From: Tubiluchus corallicola
Lineage: Eukaryota > Priapulida > Priapulimorpha > Priapulimorphida > Tubiluchidae
Direction of reading: 5' to 3'
Length of the DNA stretch: 64,000 nt
Assembly: GCA_030141605.1 (NCBI GenBank)
Contig: JAQGDQ010002379.1
Span: forward strand, 62,001-126,000
In this document: piece by piece, positions 33,321 to 56,149 of the stretch
How the letters are laid out: every line of letters begins with the position of its first letter
Position numbering within the stretch: the first letter of the stretch is position 1
The notes under the pieces: generated by a model
Told to the model about the DNA's origin: nothing
Seen by the model: the letters and a program-made list of their open reading frames with translations, nothing else
Database searches by the model: none
Made by a program: the position numbers and the translations under genes

Positions 33321-34040
33321 GTTCACTCATTCAGTAAATAATTTAAAAAACTTACAATTACTTATTTATTTGTGTGATTTATCTGCAGACAATTAAGACA
33401 AAATCAATATTCAAGCTACGAAGAAATAAAAACACAAATAGATAAACAGACAAAATGACACAAAACATACAAATAGTGTAATCTTCAAGAATCACGAAAT
33501 TGTAATGTGACATGCAATGACATAATCGATGAAAAGTTGATCCAAGTTACTCCAAGGTCTTGCATAACCTCACATTTGGTCACTCACTAGCGGAGACGAA
33601 AGGTATGCATCTGAGAAATAATGGGTAAAAGCCCAAGGAGTCAAATCAAATATTGCAAACTGCAGCAATTATCATTTTGAATTTGCCAATGATTGCTTGA
33701 TTTACTATAATAGTTATTTCAGTTGAGAGCTTTACAAGTTGTACAAGATGTACTCAAAAACTAATCACGTACAGTCAAGATGTACACGCTACAGAATCTC
33801 CTAGTAAGACTGCTATTCGTTGTTAATTATTACTAGTAAATTAGTTAATTCCAGTTCTTATCGGTTTAGCATGTCCCATTAACTTGGAAAATGGTCAAAC
33901 GTAACACATTTCTCATTTGTATTTTTCTCATAGGAATATATGATGGCAGCGAAGACAACTCTCTAATCCAATGCTGTTTTATCGTACACCTGGTTTTACT
34001 AGATTATGAATACTATAAATACTACTTGTGCTGTGCCGAG
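33321..34040. other. Intergenic, nothing recognised
   Basis: No coding or repeat structure supported. Confidence 0.45.
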
Positions 34041-34043
34041 CAA

Positions 34044-34163
34044 GCTACAGCCAAATCACGTTGAAAACACCGGTTTTCGTCTGATCCCCAAAGTTAAGTA
34101 ATGTAGAGACCCTGGTTAGTACTTGGATGGGTGACCGCCTAGGAATACTACGTGCTGTTGACT
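34044..34163 (+). pseudogene. Diverged 5S rRNA copy
   Basis: Full length, but with changes in the internal promoter (CTGATCCCCAAAGTTAAGTA, AGAGACCCTGG) and in both ends of the terminal stem (GCTACAG versus GCTGTTGAC). Probably not functional. Typical 5S spacer follows. Confidence 0.8.
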
Positions 34164-34433
34164 TTTTTGCTAGTGCCTATTAACTATTGAAGTGTGTGCA
34201 CAACACGACCATTTCATTTTTGCAGAATTGTTTCTGACTTTTGGAAGTAGAAGTGATAGGAATAAGTGTCTGTCTGAACATTATTTTGATTTTTATTTGC
34301 TTTGCATTTTAATGTCTAAAACTATCTATTTGTTACGTTTCTCAAATACTACACACAAAAATTCAAAACAGATACTTTGTTACTACGTTCACCTTAATCT
34401 ATCTATTATTTCTATATTATCTCTTTTAACGAA

Positions 34434-34496
34434 ATACAGAAGTTACGCAACCTCGAACCTGGTTTGGTTTTGCGTTTGAATGGGTGACTGCCCGGG
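34434..34496 (+). pseudogene. Degenerate 5S-like spacer copy (copy 5)
   Basis: ACAGAAGTTACGCAACCTCG followed by GTTTGAATGGGTGACTGCCC, at the same place in the unit as in the main array. Confidence 0.65.
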
Positions 34497-34809
34497 ACTG
34501 ACATTTTTTTAAATGGTCAGGAAGGCTGATGACAAAAGCTGTAAAATCTTCTTCAACACTCAAAAATGGATTTTTGTTCTGACTGATATTTTTAAATGAA
34601 GGATCTCTTTGCTTGTTCATGCTTGATCATTCCCATGTTTAATTATGTCATATTTAGAAGGTAATAGACTTGAGCACGGTATTTTAACATCTCTGATATT
34701 TTAGAATTTCATATGATATTTCTATTTATACTTTGCATTAAAATACTAAAAAGGTTTGTTTATTCATGTACATCATTTCTATGTTAACTCATCTTAAGAA
34801 ACTGCTAAT

Positions 34810-34928
34810 GTCTACGGCCATATTACATTGAATACACCGGTTCTCGTCTGATCACCGAAGTTAAGCAATGCAGAGTGTGGTTAGTACTTGGATAGGGGAC
34901 CGCCTAGGAATACCACGTGCTGTAGACT
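34810..34928 (+). rRNA. 5S ribosomal RNA
   Basis: Full 119-nt copy with GTCTAC/GTAGAC ends and a T-run terminator. Minor changes (AATGCAGAGTG, GGATAGGGG) fall in or near the C-box region, so activity is less sure than for the first array copies. Confidence 0.82.
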
Positions 34929-35269
34929 TTTTTGCTAGAGTGATTATTAACAATCAAAGTGTGTGCACAACACGACCATATCATTTTGACAGTATTGTTT
35001 TTGATTTTTGGAAGTTGAAGTGGTGGAAATAAATGTCTGTCTCGACATTACGTTGATTTTTTTTGGCATTTTAATGTGAAAGACTATCTATTTGTTACGT
35101 TTCTCGAATATCACACAAAGTGAACAAAAATGAAAATAAAACTAGAAAATCAGCCACTGCCCTTCAAAAATTATTTTTGATTTTCATATAAAAATTCAAA
35201 ACAGATACTTTGTTCCTACGTTCACCTTAATCTATCTATTATTTCTATATTATCTCTCTTTAACGAAAT

Positions 35270-35325
35270 GCAGAAGTTAAGCAATCTCGAACCTGGTTTT
35301 GCGTTTGAATGGGTGACTGTCCGGG
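35270..35325 (+). pseudogene. Degenerate 5S-like spacer copy (copy 6)
   Basis: GCAGAAGTTAAGCAATCTCG and GTTTGAATGGGTGACTGTCC; the last spacer relic before the unit is cut off at about 35634. Confidence 0.65.
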
Positions 35326-35634
35326 AATTCTGGTATTGCTAACTTCTTAACTTGGTGCTTAAATTTTTTTTAAATGGTCAGGAAGGGTGATGACAAATGC
35401 TGTAAAATCTTCTGCACCACTCAAAAATGGATTTTTGTTCTGACTGATATTTTTAAATGTGTATTCTTTTTGCTTGTTCATGCTTGATCATTCCCATGTT
35501 TAATTGCGTCATATTTAAAAGATAATATACTTGAGCACGGTATTTGAACCTCCCCGATACTTTATAATTTCATGTGATATTTTTATTTATACTTTGCATT
35601 ACAATACTAAGAAGGTTTGCTCGTTCATGTATAA

Positions 35635-35960
35635 TGTTACAGAGGCACCTGTGTCGGGTGTAGGGCCCTCTACACGCCCTGCTTTCACGTCAGCAGCGAC
35701 TCACCCCTTTTTTGTAGGTCCAGACGTCTTGTTTGGGCCTACACGTGGTGGAAGAAGCCAGCAGCCCTGGAATGCCAGTAAAAAAGCGTGTAGAGGTCAC
35801 TAGAGCCTTGATTTGTGACACAGCTGCTCCTCGGGCGTAGTGCTGTTACTTAGCTATTTTTTGTGTGTGTATTTTGTTCCCCTATAAGTGCTGGTAATAA
35901 ACTCCGTACAGTGTAATTTTTGTGTTTTATATTGTGAGAGTTAAATGACATGCTATAACA
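35635..35960 (+). mobile_element. Possible LTR of a retrotransposon
   Basis: The 5S spacer breaks at 35634 and a 326-bp block starting TGTTAC and ending ATAACA follows, with AATAAA near 35896. These are LTR-like traits, but no matching second LTR or internal region is seen. Confidence 0.35.
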
Positions 35961-36044
35961 GGTATCTGGTATTAGTTCACAGATATTAGCTTAATTAATT
36001 AGCATAACATTTATAATTAAAAGTAACATTTGTAGTTAAGTACT

Positions 36045-36417
36045 CAGGGCCTCTTTCAGCTTAAGAGAGGCCCGGGAAAGTGGGGCGTGTGAGGCCCCCT
36101 CGAGGGGGAGGGCAAAGCGCCCAGAAAAATTTTGAACTGCTAGAACGCCGGAGAAGCATTTTCGAAGAGAAAACATGGAGTTACACAGTTGTTAAAGGAA
36201 AGAACAATTGAAAGAAAAACTGCTTTATTCTCAAAACCAGTCCTTAATACTTGTCAATACTGGCAAACGGCGCGCGTGCGGCAAGAGAGAGAGAGGGGGG
36301 AGCGGAGGAAGTATGTTCGCATAAAGCAAAAAAATGTTACCTTGGCATCAGGCCCCCTGGAGGGTGAGGCCCCGGGGAATTGTCCCCACTTAACCCCCCC
36401 CCCTAAAATAGGGCCTG
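36045..36417. mobile_element. Non-autonomous hAT-like element with 8-bp target duplication
   Basis: Ends CAGGGCCTCTTT and (reverse complement) CAGGCCCTATTT; both flanks carry TAAGTACT (36037-36044 and 36418-36425). The 373-bp, GC-rich interior has no transposase. Confidence 0.75.
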
Positions 36418-36829
36418 TAAGTACTCAATTACATACCGATACAAAATGGGTCTTCATGAACTATTTTCATCAGCATCTTGCAAGGTTAATGACTCGAAAG
36501 AAATCTAATGTTGCACAGTTATGCTTTTGCTGAATAGTTTGTCAGATTTAATTTGGATCAAGAGTTGTGTACGTATGATACAAAATGTTCAGTTAGCAAG
36601 TAAATGGTTTCCTTCAAGACTTGACAGAGAACGTTTGTAGAACTTCACCATATTTAAAACCATAAAAAATTAAATTAATATTGTTAGTGGCAACTCACAA
36701 ACGATGTTCAAAAATTGGTTAAAAGTAATTTTATTCACATCCATTATATACAGCTTTATTAAAAGTATGTTATTCATAATATTCATAATGTTATTCACAA
36801 GTAGGCTTATAGCATGCTTAAAACTGTTG

Positions 36830-36861
<32 letters not shown>

Positions 36862-36997
36862 TGTGTGTGTGTGCATGCGTGTGCATGCGTGAGTGCGTGC
36901 GTGTGTGTGTGTGTGCGTGCGTGCATACGTGTGTGTGTGTGTGTGTGTGTGCATGCGTGTGTGTGTGTGTGTGTGTGTGCATGTGTGTGCATGTGTG

Positions 36998-37037
<40 letters not shown>

Positions 37038-37100
37038 TGCATGCATACGTGTGTGTGTGTGCGTGTGTGCGTACGTGTGCGTACGTATGCGTGCGTGTTT
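36830..37100. repeat. (GT)n/(GTGC)n microsatellite
   Basis: About 270 bp of GT with GC and CATG interruptions, ending nine bases from the stop codon of P450 gene A. The long Cys/Val or His/Thr frames across it are artefacts. Confidence 0.95.
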
Positions 37101-37108
37101 ATAGTTTC

Positions 37109-47649
<10,541 letters not shown>

Positions 47650-47988
47650 GACGGTAAAATAATTTTTTATGTTAAAATATTCATACACACATACATACAT
47701 ACATACACACGGAAGGCGTCGACCACGTGACGCAGCTTTGTAAATACTGTACTATCTCGATTATAAGACCCTAGAAACTGCGCTAGTACCTACTGCGCAT
47801 TCCTGGGTAAATGGCCTTGAGTGGCGTTTATTGATTTGGAACTTATTTACATTAGTAAACATAATACGGACTCCTGGTTCCACAGCCAGCACGCTATACG
47901 AAATAGACAGCTCTGCTTGCCAACTGGAGTTAGGTTCGCTACTCTGAAACTGCAATATAAAAATTCTGTTTTGTTATCAGCAATAACA
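47650..47988. promoter_or_regulatory. Divergent promoter region between P450 genes A and B
   Basis: Only 339 bp separate the two start codons. It contains a CACGTG E-box (47724-47729), a TATAAG motif near 47762 on the plus strand and a short CATA repeat. Shared control is an inference from the spacing. Confidence 0.5.
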
Positions 47989-49739
47989 ATGTTTCCAACG
48001 TTGCTCATCGCGGCAGTTTTGCTCATTTTGTTACTATTTGTATGGCAGTGGAAGAAACGTCCCGAAGGGGCACCGCCGGGCCCTGTGGGCTGGCCCATCG
48101 TTGGTTCGATGTTCTCAATGGGAAAGGACCCAACCGCGTATTTTGAAAAGCTCACAAAACGGTATGGCAACATTTTCGGGCTGTACATAGGACCAACTTT
48201 CAACGTGGTCATCAACGATTTTGAAACGGGTCGTGAAGCTTTTCTGAAACATGGAGATGTATTTTCTGGAAGGTTCGAAAGTTTTACAATCGGTGAAATT
48301 ATGGGAGACGATGAAATGCGTGGTAAGTACTGCGATCATATAGCATTTGTAGTTGTGTTTTTAAAGAACCGCTTTCTTAATGTCTAATTTATATATTCAA
48401 AAAGCCAAGATTTCTTTGATCTTGAACAAGTGATTTAAAATATCAGAGACCTTTGCAAAAAAGCTTGAAAATTTTGGTATGTTAACTTATGTAGTTTATA
48501 AATCCATCCAAGTTAGCAAACGAGTATGGTGGGGAAGTTACACAAATTCCATCCTCACAGTAGTTGCAAAACAGTTGTGTTAGCTTAATGAAGTTATCTT
48601 AATTTTACATACTATTAACAAATAATAGTCTTTCTATCTTTTATATCATCCTATATATATCAGCTTGATTCATTACAGCATTCCATTTTAAGCACTAATG
48701 TTTTTTTAATCACGATTCACTTTAAATTTTCAGATTATCTCCATTACTTTTTTTCTATCACTGTGTGGGACAATCTAACAAGCCCTGCATTTTGATTGTC
48801 CTCAACACATTTACCTTCGTATATAAGTGAACGGTGTATGAGGCTTTTCCTGTGCAGTATTTCTTATTTGTATTATGTTCATTGTAAGCTCTTTCACTAG
48901 ATATTGTACATGAAACTATTGTAAATGTGTAATGTGAAATAGATGACCTATGACTATTCGAGAATAGTACTGCAAACAATGAAGCATTGTGTAATACAGG
49001 TATGCAACTATTTGCTTCATTGGACGTGGACGCTTCAGGTAATTTTGCTAGCCGTATACCTAAAACTTAATCACTAAATTCTTTCGAAGAAAGTCAATAA
49101 TTCAATATTACGACCCAATAATTCAGGGATATTGGTTGGTTGATTGATTTTGCAACATAGATTGTGAACAACATTATTGCTAGATCCTGTTATCCTGTTA
49201 TGCAACTTAAACATCTAATAAGAAACTACAATCCAAAGAGACTAAACAATAAACACTGGACAGTGAAAAGCAAGAAATTACTGTAACATTGTTTGCAAAG
49301 TTATTTCATCATGTAAGTGTGAACAGGCCCTAATGTTGCACTTTTGGATTACAGGGCTTGTGATGTCAGAAGGAAGACGATGGAAAGAACAGAGAAAATT
49401 TGCTCTGAGTAAACTCAAAGAGTTTGGAATGGGAAAGATTAGCTTGGAGAAGAAGATAAAAGAAGAAATATCAGCCTTTCTGAACGAGCTAAAGGATAAG
49501 GAAGGCAAACCTTTCGATCCTAAACTATATCTTTCAAATACAATTTCAAATGTCATATGTTCCATAGTATTTGGAAACCGTTACGAATACGATGACTCGG
49601 CATTTATCAAGTTAATGGACTACATTGCTCAAGATGTCCAAAATCCTGACATTACTGGGTTTATTGATGTCTTTCCGTGGCTGAGGTATCTCCCAGGATT
49701 TAGATCAAGGTGGGTCAGACGATCTTACTCATCGTGCAA

Positions 49740-50700
49740 AACCTGTTGTAGCTAAATTAGGAAACAATCTCATTCATGAAGCGCTATTGGCCATTTTGAG
49801 CATTTTTTGGCATTTTTGTTTAACAATCAGTAATTTATTACACTGAAACTACTGATTTTTTGGTGTAGTAGGCTCACATATTTCTTCTTATTCGAGTAGT
49901 TTGGTTTCATCTAAAGTTGTTCCTTTGTTCGTGAGGTGGCAGAGACTGATTGGTAATTGATTACTAGTCGATTGTCGATTGATCACCAAAAAAGCCAATC
50001 CCCGAATGGTAACACATTTGCGCAAATATTCGTTGCCAATACAGCTCTTCTGTGTTCTAGCGTCAACCTTAGCATTTACTCTCTTTGTTACCAGATGTCC
50101 AATTTATAGAAATCCGGTAATTGTTACAAATTTAGTTACGGTTAACTTTAGAACATTGTTAATTTTTGACATGTGTTACCAGTTATCAATTTCTTTATGC
50201 GCGTAGAGTGTCCGTTCTTACATGCTCTTACAATAAGCCAGTGATTATTAATACCATTTAATTCTTGATGTTTAAAAGTCACCCTGTTCGTTTGTGTGCC
50301 TGGCCTTGAATCCTGCCGCGGCCGCACTAGGCTAAAAATAAAACAACAATATATTTTGTGGAAATAGAGAGCTTCTTTTCAACAAAAATAGATCTCCAGA
50401 CCATTAAGCCACTGGTTACTCTTTGTAGATCAAAGGCTACTAGGTTATGGACTTTGGTCAGAATATTTACCTACATGATAGTCTATTAACGCTAAATTCA
50501 ACAACATAAATATAAATAGTGTTGATTGGCGTTTAAATGTTTGGGAACATTGATTATTACGTGTATTATCTGTTACGTGTTAAAGATTGATAAACAGCGA
50601 TTTTGACTCTGTTCTTTTCTTATGCATATAAGTAAAAACCGAATGCCTTCATTTCAATCAGTGGTGTTGAAAAAGTAAAAATACTTCGAGTTATTTGTTC
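49740..50700. other. P450 gene B intron 2, unique part
   Basis: AT-rich intron sequence, nothing recognised. Confidence 0.5.
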
Positions 50701-50705
50701 AGTAA

Positions 50706-51486
50706 AGCTCATTTCACAGCGAGGACGCAAAGAAAAATGACGTACGGAACTGCTGTCAGAAAATCAGAAAATATTTATGAAAATTTCCAATTTTTCTCGA
50801 AATCCCATTTACATGCAGCAAGGTAGTTCATTTCACAGTGAAATTGCGCGGTTTTTTCCGCACGCGCAGTTAACTCAACTTAACTGCAACTACTTCGCAA
50901 GTTTTATACTGTATAATCATGTTTAAATTAAGTTTTGCTTACCGAATTTCTCATATGCAAAGTACAATTAGCAAAAGTATTTATTAATCAAAGTATTTTT
51001 ACACCTGTTTGTTTTTAGTAAAGTTTTACTAATGACTTCAAAATCTAAAAATATACATGTACAGTATAACATAAATATATTCGTTATTTTTGTTTTTACG
51101 AATATAGCCATCGATGTTGCATTAAAAAAACACAAAATCGTCAGTCTGTTAAAGGAGAAATTAAATCTTAGAAATTAAATCTGCTGAAACGTGTTAATTG
51201 TTGTTCGTTAAATAAGAAACAATTAACAAAGTAGTTAAATTAAAGACTGAATTCTACGAGAATTCTTCAAGAAAATGGAACATACAGGCAAAATTCCTTA
51301 CGAGGAGGACGCATAGCTGCTAGCTGGCAGCAGAATTCCCCAAGAGGAATTGCACGAGGAATTTTGCTGCGCGTCCTCACTGTGAAAGGCGCCATAGAAA
51401 ACAATGTGTTTCATTTTCGCGAGGAATTCCTCAAAGAATTTCTCCTCTAGGCATTCTGTTGCGCGTCTTCACTGTGAAATGGGCCT
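50706..51486. mobile_element. Putative DNA element with nested inverted repeats
   Basis: GCTCATTTCACAGCGAGGAC at 50706 mirrors GTCTTCACTGTGAAATGGGC at 51466-51485. A second pair lies inside: TTCATTTCACAGTGAAATTG near 50828 and GTCCTCACTGTGAAAGG near 51373. No transposase frame. The outer pair ends 43 bp before the exon 3 of gene B. Confidence 0.5.
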
Positions 51487-51779
51487 CAGCTTTCCTAGAA
51501 ATTAACTGCTTAGTCATCATTATTTCAGATACAAGAAGTTCATGGAAAATGAATTTCACATTATGGACTTTATAAAAAGCCATGTGGACGAACACACGAA
51601 AACGTACAATCCAGATGACTTTGTTTCTCTTATTTAATGAAAATCCATTGTATTAATTCCAAATCCATTCCAGTAACCTAATATTGTACTCTAACTGTAA
51701 TGGTGACAAAATTTTTACATTGGCTTTTGATTATAATGTCTCTAAGCTTTTTTGAGCTGTTTTGTACCTCTCTGAGTAA

Positions 51780-52385
51780 GCAAGACAGGACGATTTTTCA
51801 TATACTACCCCATTTTCAACACTGATAAAAAGTACACATTTTTAGACAATTAATACTACAAACGCATTTCTGATAATTAAATAATAGATTACAAACTTAA
51901 TTAACGGCAGGCGAGCCCAACTATTCATGACATCACAAATTAACATAATTTTCAACAACAAAAATATTCCACGAGTGTGTTGCACGTGTTTGCGAAAGCA
52001 AAAATTGAAGTACAATGCTACTGTAAAATATTCAGCAAGTTTTAAGATAAAAATTCAAATTTCAAATATACCGCTGTGATCACGTATGAGCTTTCGAAAC
52101 GGTGTACGTTTGTCACAGACTAGCACATTTGAACTGAGAGGTACAGCACCCGTTTTTTGTGCAATGCGTTTCCCAAATGCAGGTGCTAATGCCCGTTTAA
52201 CTAGCGAAAGGCGAAAGGCCTGTAACAGCGAAGAACTAGTGGTACGAACATGAAATTGTGTTTGTGTGGTAATAATTCTTTCACGTAAGTCATTTTTGAA
52301 AAAATAGTATGTTTCCTTTCAATATTTGAAAGAGTTGATTGTTTTGACCTACAGTTTAAGATTGGATCCTGTTTTGCTTTAATTT
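51780..52385. repeat. Dispersed repeat, copy 2
   Basis: Second copy of the element at 3515-4110, same orientation, ending in the same TTGTTTTGACCTACAGTTTA region. It lies in gene B intron 3, about 140 bp after the premature stop. Confidence 0.75.
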
Positions 52386-53844
52386 TGGTTGCAACCATGT
52401 TGACAAAGGACGAGAATCGTGCAAACGACACAGTTTAGAGTAGAAATAAGTAAACGTGGAAAAGCAATTTCAAAAAGCACTTGAAGTCAAATTTTTAATA
52501 AGTGTAATCAATTTTAATGACGTTGTAGCAGTAAAATAAGATTTCTGACATGATCAGAAGAGAAATGAGTTAAACCCGAGTTGAGATGAGATGGCTTCTT
52601 CATTTTCAATTCTGACACTAAAGAAATGTGTTTACAAGAAAAAAATCAAACAAAATATCAGAGACTTTTAATTCAAAAGTCGAGATGCAAGGTTATTTAA
52701 TCAATTATTGTTCATATAAATTCACAACTAAACCTTGAAATATCTTAAATATGGGGCGATTTGACGTGACAGAGTTCCAGGTTAGCTCACTTCCCTTTTC
52801 TCTGCCTCTTTTAGCATGTTAAAAGGGTTCTAGCATATTAACAACTTCGAAAAATCACTCGAAACACTTAATTATTGTGACACTAATAGATAAATTCAGT
52901 AAAATACAAATTATTGATTTTTTGCAATAATGGGTGCCAAATCTGTTAAAATAGTAAGTATTTAACTTTTTTTCAGTTAGTGAGCTTATGTGGGTTGCAG
53001 CAGACTGTTTCTTTGCTGGAACCGAAACCACGTCATCAACACTTTATTGGGCGTTTATTTACTTGCTGCATTATCCCGATGTACAGAAACGCGTGCAGAA
53101 AGAAATTGATGACGTCATTGGAAAATCAAGGCTGCCATCTGTAGCCGACAAACCAAACATGCCTTTCACGGAAGCAACTTTAACTGAAATACAAAGAATG
53201 GGTAATGAAAGTGTTGGCAAAAATAAGAAATTTTTTGTTGACCATACTGATGATTTACAAACTATATTAACATTCATTGCTACTATCATCCTAATTTTCT
53301 AATTTTTTCCATGGCACTTTTTTCCATATATATGTAGCTTATATCATAGAACTTACAAAAAGGCTTTTAAAATGTTGTTTCGTATTTACATCCAGAGCTA
53401 AAGCAACATGATACTAGTCATTTGTGATGGCCTGCAATTTTTGGTCTTTTGAAAGTAGTATTTTCAACACATTTTCAGGAAACATTGTACCACTTGGAGT
53501 ACCACATTCCACTTCAAAAGAGGTGACGTTTCAAGGCTACAGAATACCAGCTCGTACGACTGTAATGTTGAACTTGACTGCCATCCATCAGGATCCGGTC
53601 ATGTTTCCGGAACCTAATCACTTCCGTCCTGAACGCCATTTGAACGACAAAGGAGAGTTTGTAAAGAATGATGCAGTAATTCCATTTTCAGTTGGTGAGA
53701 TTTATTTTACACATAGAGAAAGAAGAAGAAAAAGAAAACCTTCTAATGGAGGGGGTGTGGGATAGATGGTTATAGCATCTATTTACAAAACCTCATCAGA
53801 AGGGAAGGACAGGCAGATAGACCTTTTTTTCTTTCACCAATACA

Positions 53845-53990
53845 TAACCAATTATCGGTTAAGTTTGAGTAAGGCTAGAAAGGTGATCAGAGTTTGCACA
53901 GGTGTTGAAACTTGGATTCGAACCAAGAACCTCTGGATTGGCTTTCAGGTGTTGTAACCACACAGACACCTGACACAAAGTAGAGCAATG
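53845..53990 (-). mobile_element. tRNA-like SINE fragment
   Basis: On the minus strand GGTTCGAATCC (53924-53914) is a perfect B box; the A-box region (TGTGGTTACAACACC) is degenerate. Adjacent sequence does not fold as a full tRNA by eye. Confidence 0.4.
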
Positions 53991-54124
53991 TTTTGGTTAT
54001 AGACATTTTATTACTTGGAAGCAGCATACCTTTTGTTACACATTAACACCTGGTTAGGCAATGTGATGCGTCCACCATTGCATGCCACTAACCTCCAACA
54101 CATCTAGCCCATTTTTCTAAAAAA

Positions 54125-54128
54125 GTGT

Positions 54129-54163
<35 letters not shown>

Positions 54164-54240
54164 TCCTATTATACATATATATAATGTAAACATATATATA
54201 TGTATACATTATATATATGTATGTATACATATATAATGCT
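54125..54240. repeat. (TA)n and palindromic TATACATA stretch
   Basis: About 17 AT units, then ATATATGTATACATTATATAT-type mirrored sequence able to form hairpins; in gene B intron 5. Confidence 0.9.
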
Positions 54241-54500
54241 CATCTGCGCTCTCGTACAAACTCACAAAGGGAATTTGAATCTTGTTAAAAGGACATAGGT
54301 ATAGCCAACAAGGAAGACATTTTCTTATAGGACAGTGTTGAAGACAAATCTCCAACAAATCAAGCCAACATATCAAAAAGTGTTTTATGTCTATATAATG
54401 CTCGCCTTGGCTCTCATTCGAAAACACAAAGGGAGTTTCAATCTTGCCAGAGGGACACGGGTATAGCCCACTAGAAAGGCATTTTTATAGGACAGGCAAT
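54232..54500. repeat. Direct duplication, about 165 bp apart
   Basis: Blocks starting ATATAATGCTC at 54232 and at 54396 share CTCTC-T-C-AAA, CACAAAGGGA-TTT-AATCTTG and GGTATAGCC. Confidence 0.7.
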
Positions 54501-54509
54501 CACAAATTC

Positions 54510-55160
54510 CTGAAAGGTAGTTAGTCATGTAACTGAACTTGATCACCGTCAGTAAAAATAATACCACAATATAGAATAGTTATTTAGTCCATTAGCAATT
54601 TAACTAAATAATGTCACAATGCTACCAAATCGTACACACTTTTAATTTTGCAGTTATGCACATGCAGCATGAACAGAAGTAAAATCAAACAGTGCTCTTC
54701 TGAGACGTCCCATTATCGTAATCATAAATAAGACAATGTGCCTTATCTCTACCTTACAGCTAACAAAGGTCCTGTGAAAAACGAAAACTTCTGTGTCTTA
54801 ATGGGCCCTTTGTATTCTTTGCGATTTGAATGTGAGTCTTTGAATGTAAGTAAGACTCTGTTTATGTTTCCAAAGATCCTGAATACGTTCTACCACTTTC
54901 AGTAGTATGGAAATTATCGGCCTAAAACCGCTTGCAAATAGGCCTAATCAATGAAAGTTCTAATGCAACATGCAGGTTTGTAAAAACGGCTTTTGCAGCT
55001 TCAATAAAAACCATTAACGGTAACTGCAAAATGAAATGAAGAATCATTTTAAAATCAGTTCAAAAGAAGACAAAACGAACTTACTAGTATCAGCAGAGTA
55101 TTAAGAGAAAAACATGTGCAAGTCCTATTATGGCGCACTAGAGTTTTATAAAATAGTTTT
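54510..55160. other. P450 gene B intron 5, unique part
   Basis: No exon or element recognised before the TTTGTTTAG acceptor at 55170. Confidence 0.5.
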
Positions 55161-55352
55161 GTTTGTTTAGGTCGACGTGTCTGTCTTGGTGAAGCTTTGG
55201 CAAGAATGGAGCTGTTTTTATACTTCACGAGCATACTGCAAAACTTTGACATTCAGCTACCCCCTGGTGCTCCTAAACCGAGCTTAGAACCACATTTTGG
55301 TTTCCTAGTGTCAGCTCCCGAACCTTATAAGATTCAAATGAATGTTCGTTAA

Positions 55353-56140
55353 TCAACATTAATAAGATAGAATATAGCTGTACGTGAATAGAGAGAAAAA
55401 TTACTTTAAAAAGAGTTGTTTTTTTTTGCTAAGTGCTGTCAGAAAAGTTTTAGTGTTAAAGAATTGTAAATTTAAAAAAATATTTAAGTAACGTTTTTTT
55501 GTGATTAGGTTTAAAACAGAAATAGTTTAAGTAAACATTTTCAGCATGAGAAAGCTGGTTGCAAACTAGATTTTACATGTTGGCAGTACTTGATGGCTTA
55601 AACTTGCTTTAACGTGAAATATAGATAATTACTCGATCTATCATCGTGAATTTTGTAATTTCTTTTGTTTACATGTGTCCAGTAGCCAATATTCAATAAC
55701 TACTTGTGTGTTTTGCCTGAAAAACAAGCATCATAGAAATTCCGTTGCCTTACATTTGGTGAGGTATCACAGATTCAGCAGAATAAGATTTGCGCGTTAA
55801 CATTTTCATTTCATTTTTTTATTTGAAACCTCTTGGCACCAGTGAATTATAGTAGTTACCACTATATTACTTCAGAAGGCAGACGATAAAACACTTATAA
55901 AAATAAGGTTAGACGTTAGTAACGTCAAATCATATTTATTTGATTTTTTTCTTGTGCCATACAGATTGAAAATTTGTTTGTTTGTTGTTTTTTGTCTGTT
56001 ATTTGTTTTTCGTGCATTGATTCGTTTGTTTGTGTGCTGATTCGCTTACTTGCGTACCTGTTTATTCGTGTTTCTGCTAGTTTTCTCTCATTTTTTAAAA
56101 TTATTTTCTTAATGACATTTTTATTTAGACTACAACAGTG
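55353..56140. other. 3' flank of P450 gene B
   Basis: AT-rich; no clear poly(A) signal close to the stop codon and no other feature seen. Confidence 0.45.
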
Positions 56141-56149
56141 GCTGATTTA

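Larger units (their letters stand above)
47989..55352 (+). pseudogene. Cytochrome P450, CYP2 clan (gene B), exon 3 broken
   Basis: Exons: 47989-48322, 49355-49709, 51529 onward (exon 3), 52977-53201, 53479-53694, 55171-55352. Exons 1, 2, 4, 5 and 6 are intact with correct splice sites, and exons 1, 2, 4 and 5 have exactly the same lengths as gene A (334, 355, 225, 216). Motifs: anchor, RPEGAPPGPVGWPIVG, WKEQRKF, AGTETT, EIQR, FRPERH and the heme loop joined as [11 protein letters not shown]. Exon 3 starts normally (RYKKFMENEFHIMDFIKSHV) but after TYNPDDFVSLI reaches TAA TGA at about 51637, roughly 56 bp before the expected donor, and no donor is seen. It is therefore a probable recent pseudogene. 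An unrecognised alternative exon or an assembly error would make it a normal gene of about 490 residues. Confidence 0.85.

Noticed and set aside
53914-53990. A functional tRNA gene
   Set aside because: The B box is perfect, but the A box and acceptor stem do not fit a cloverleaf.
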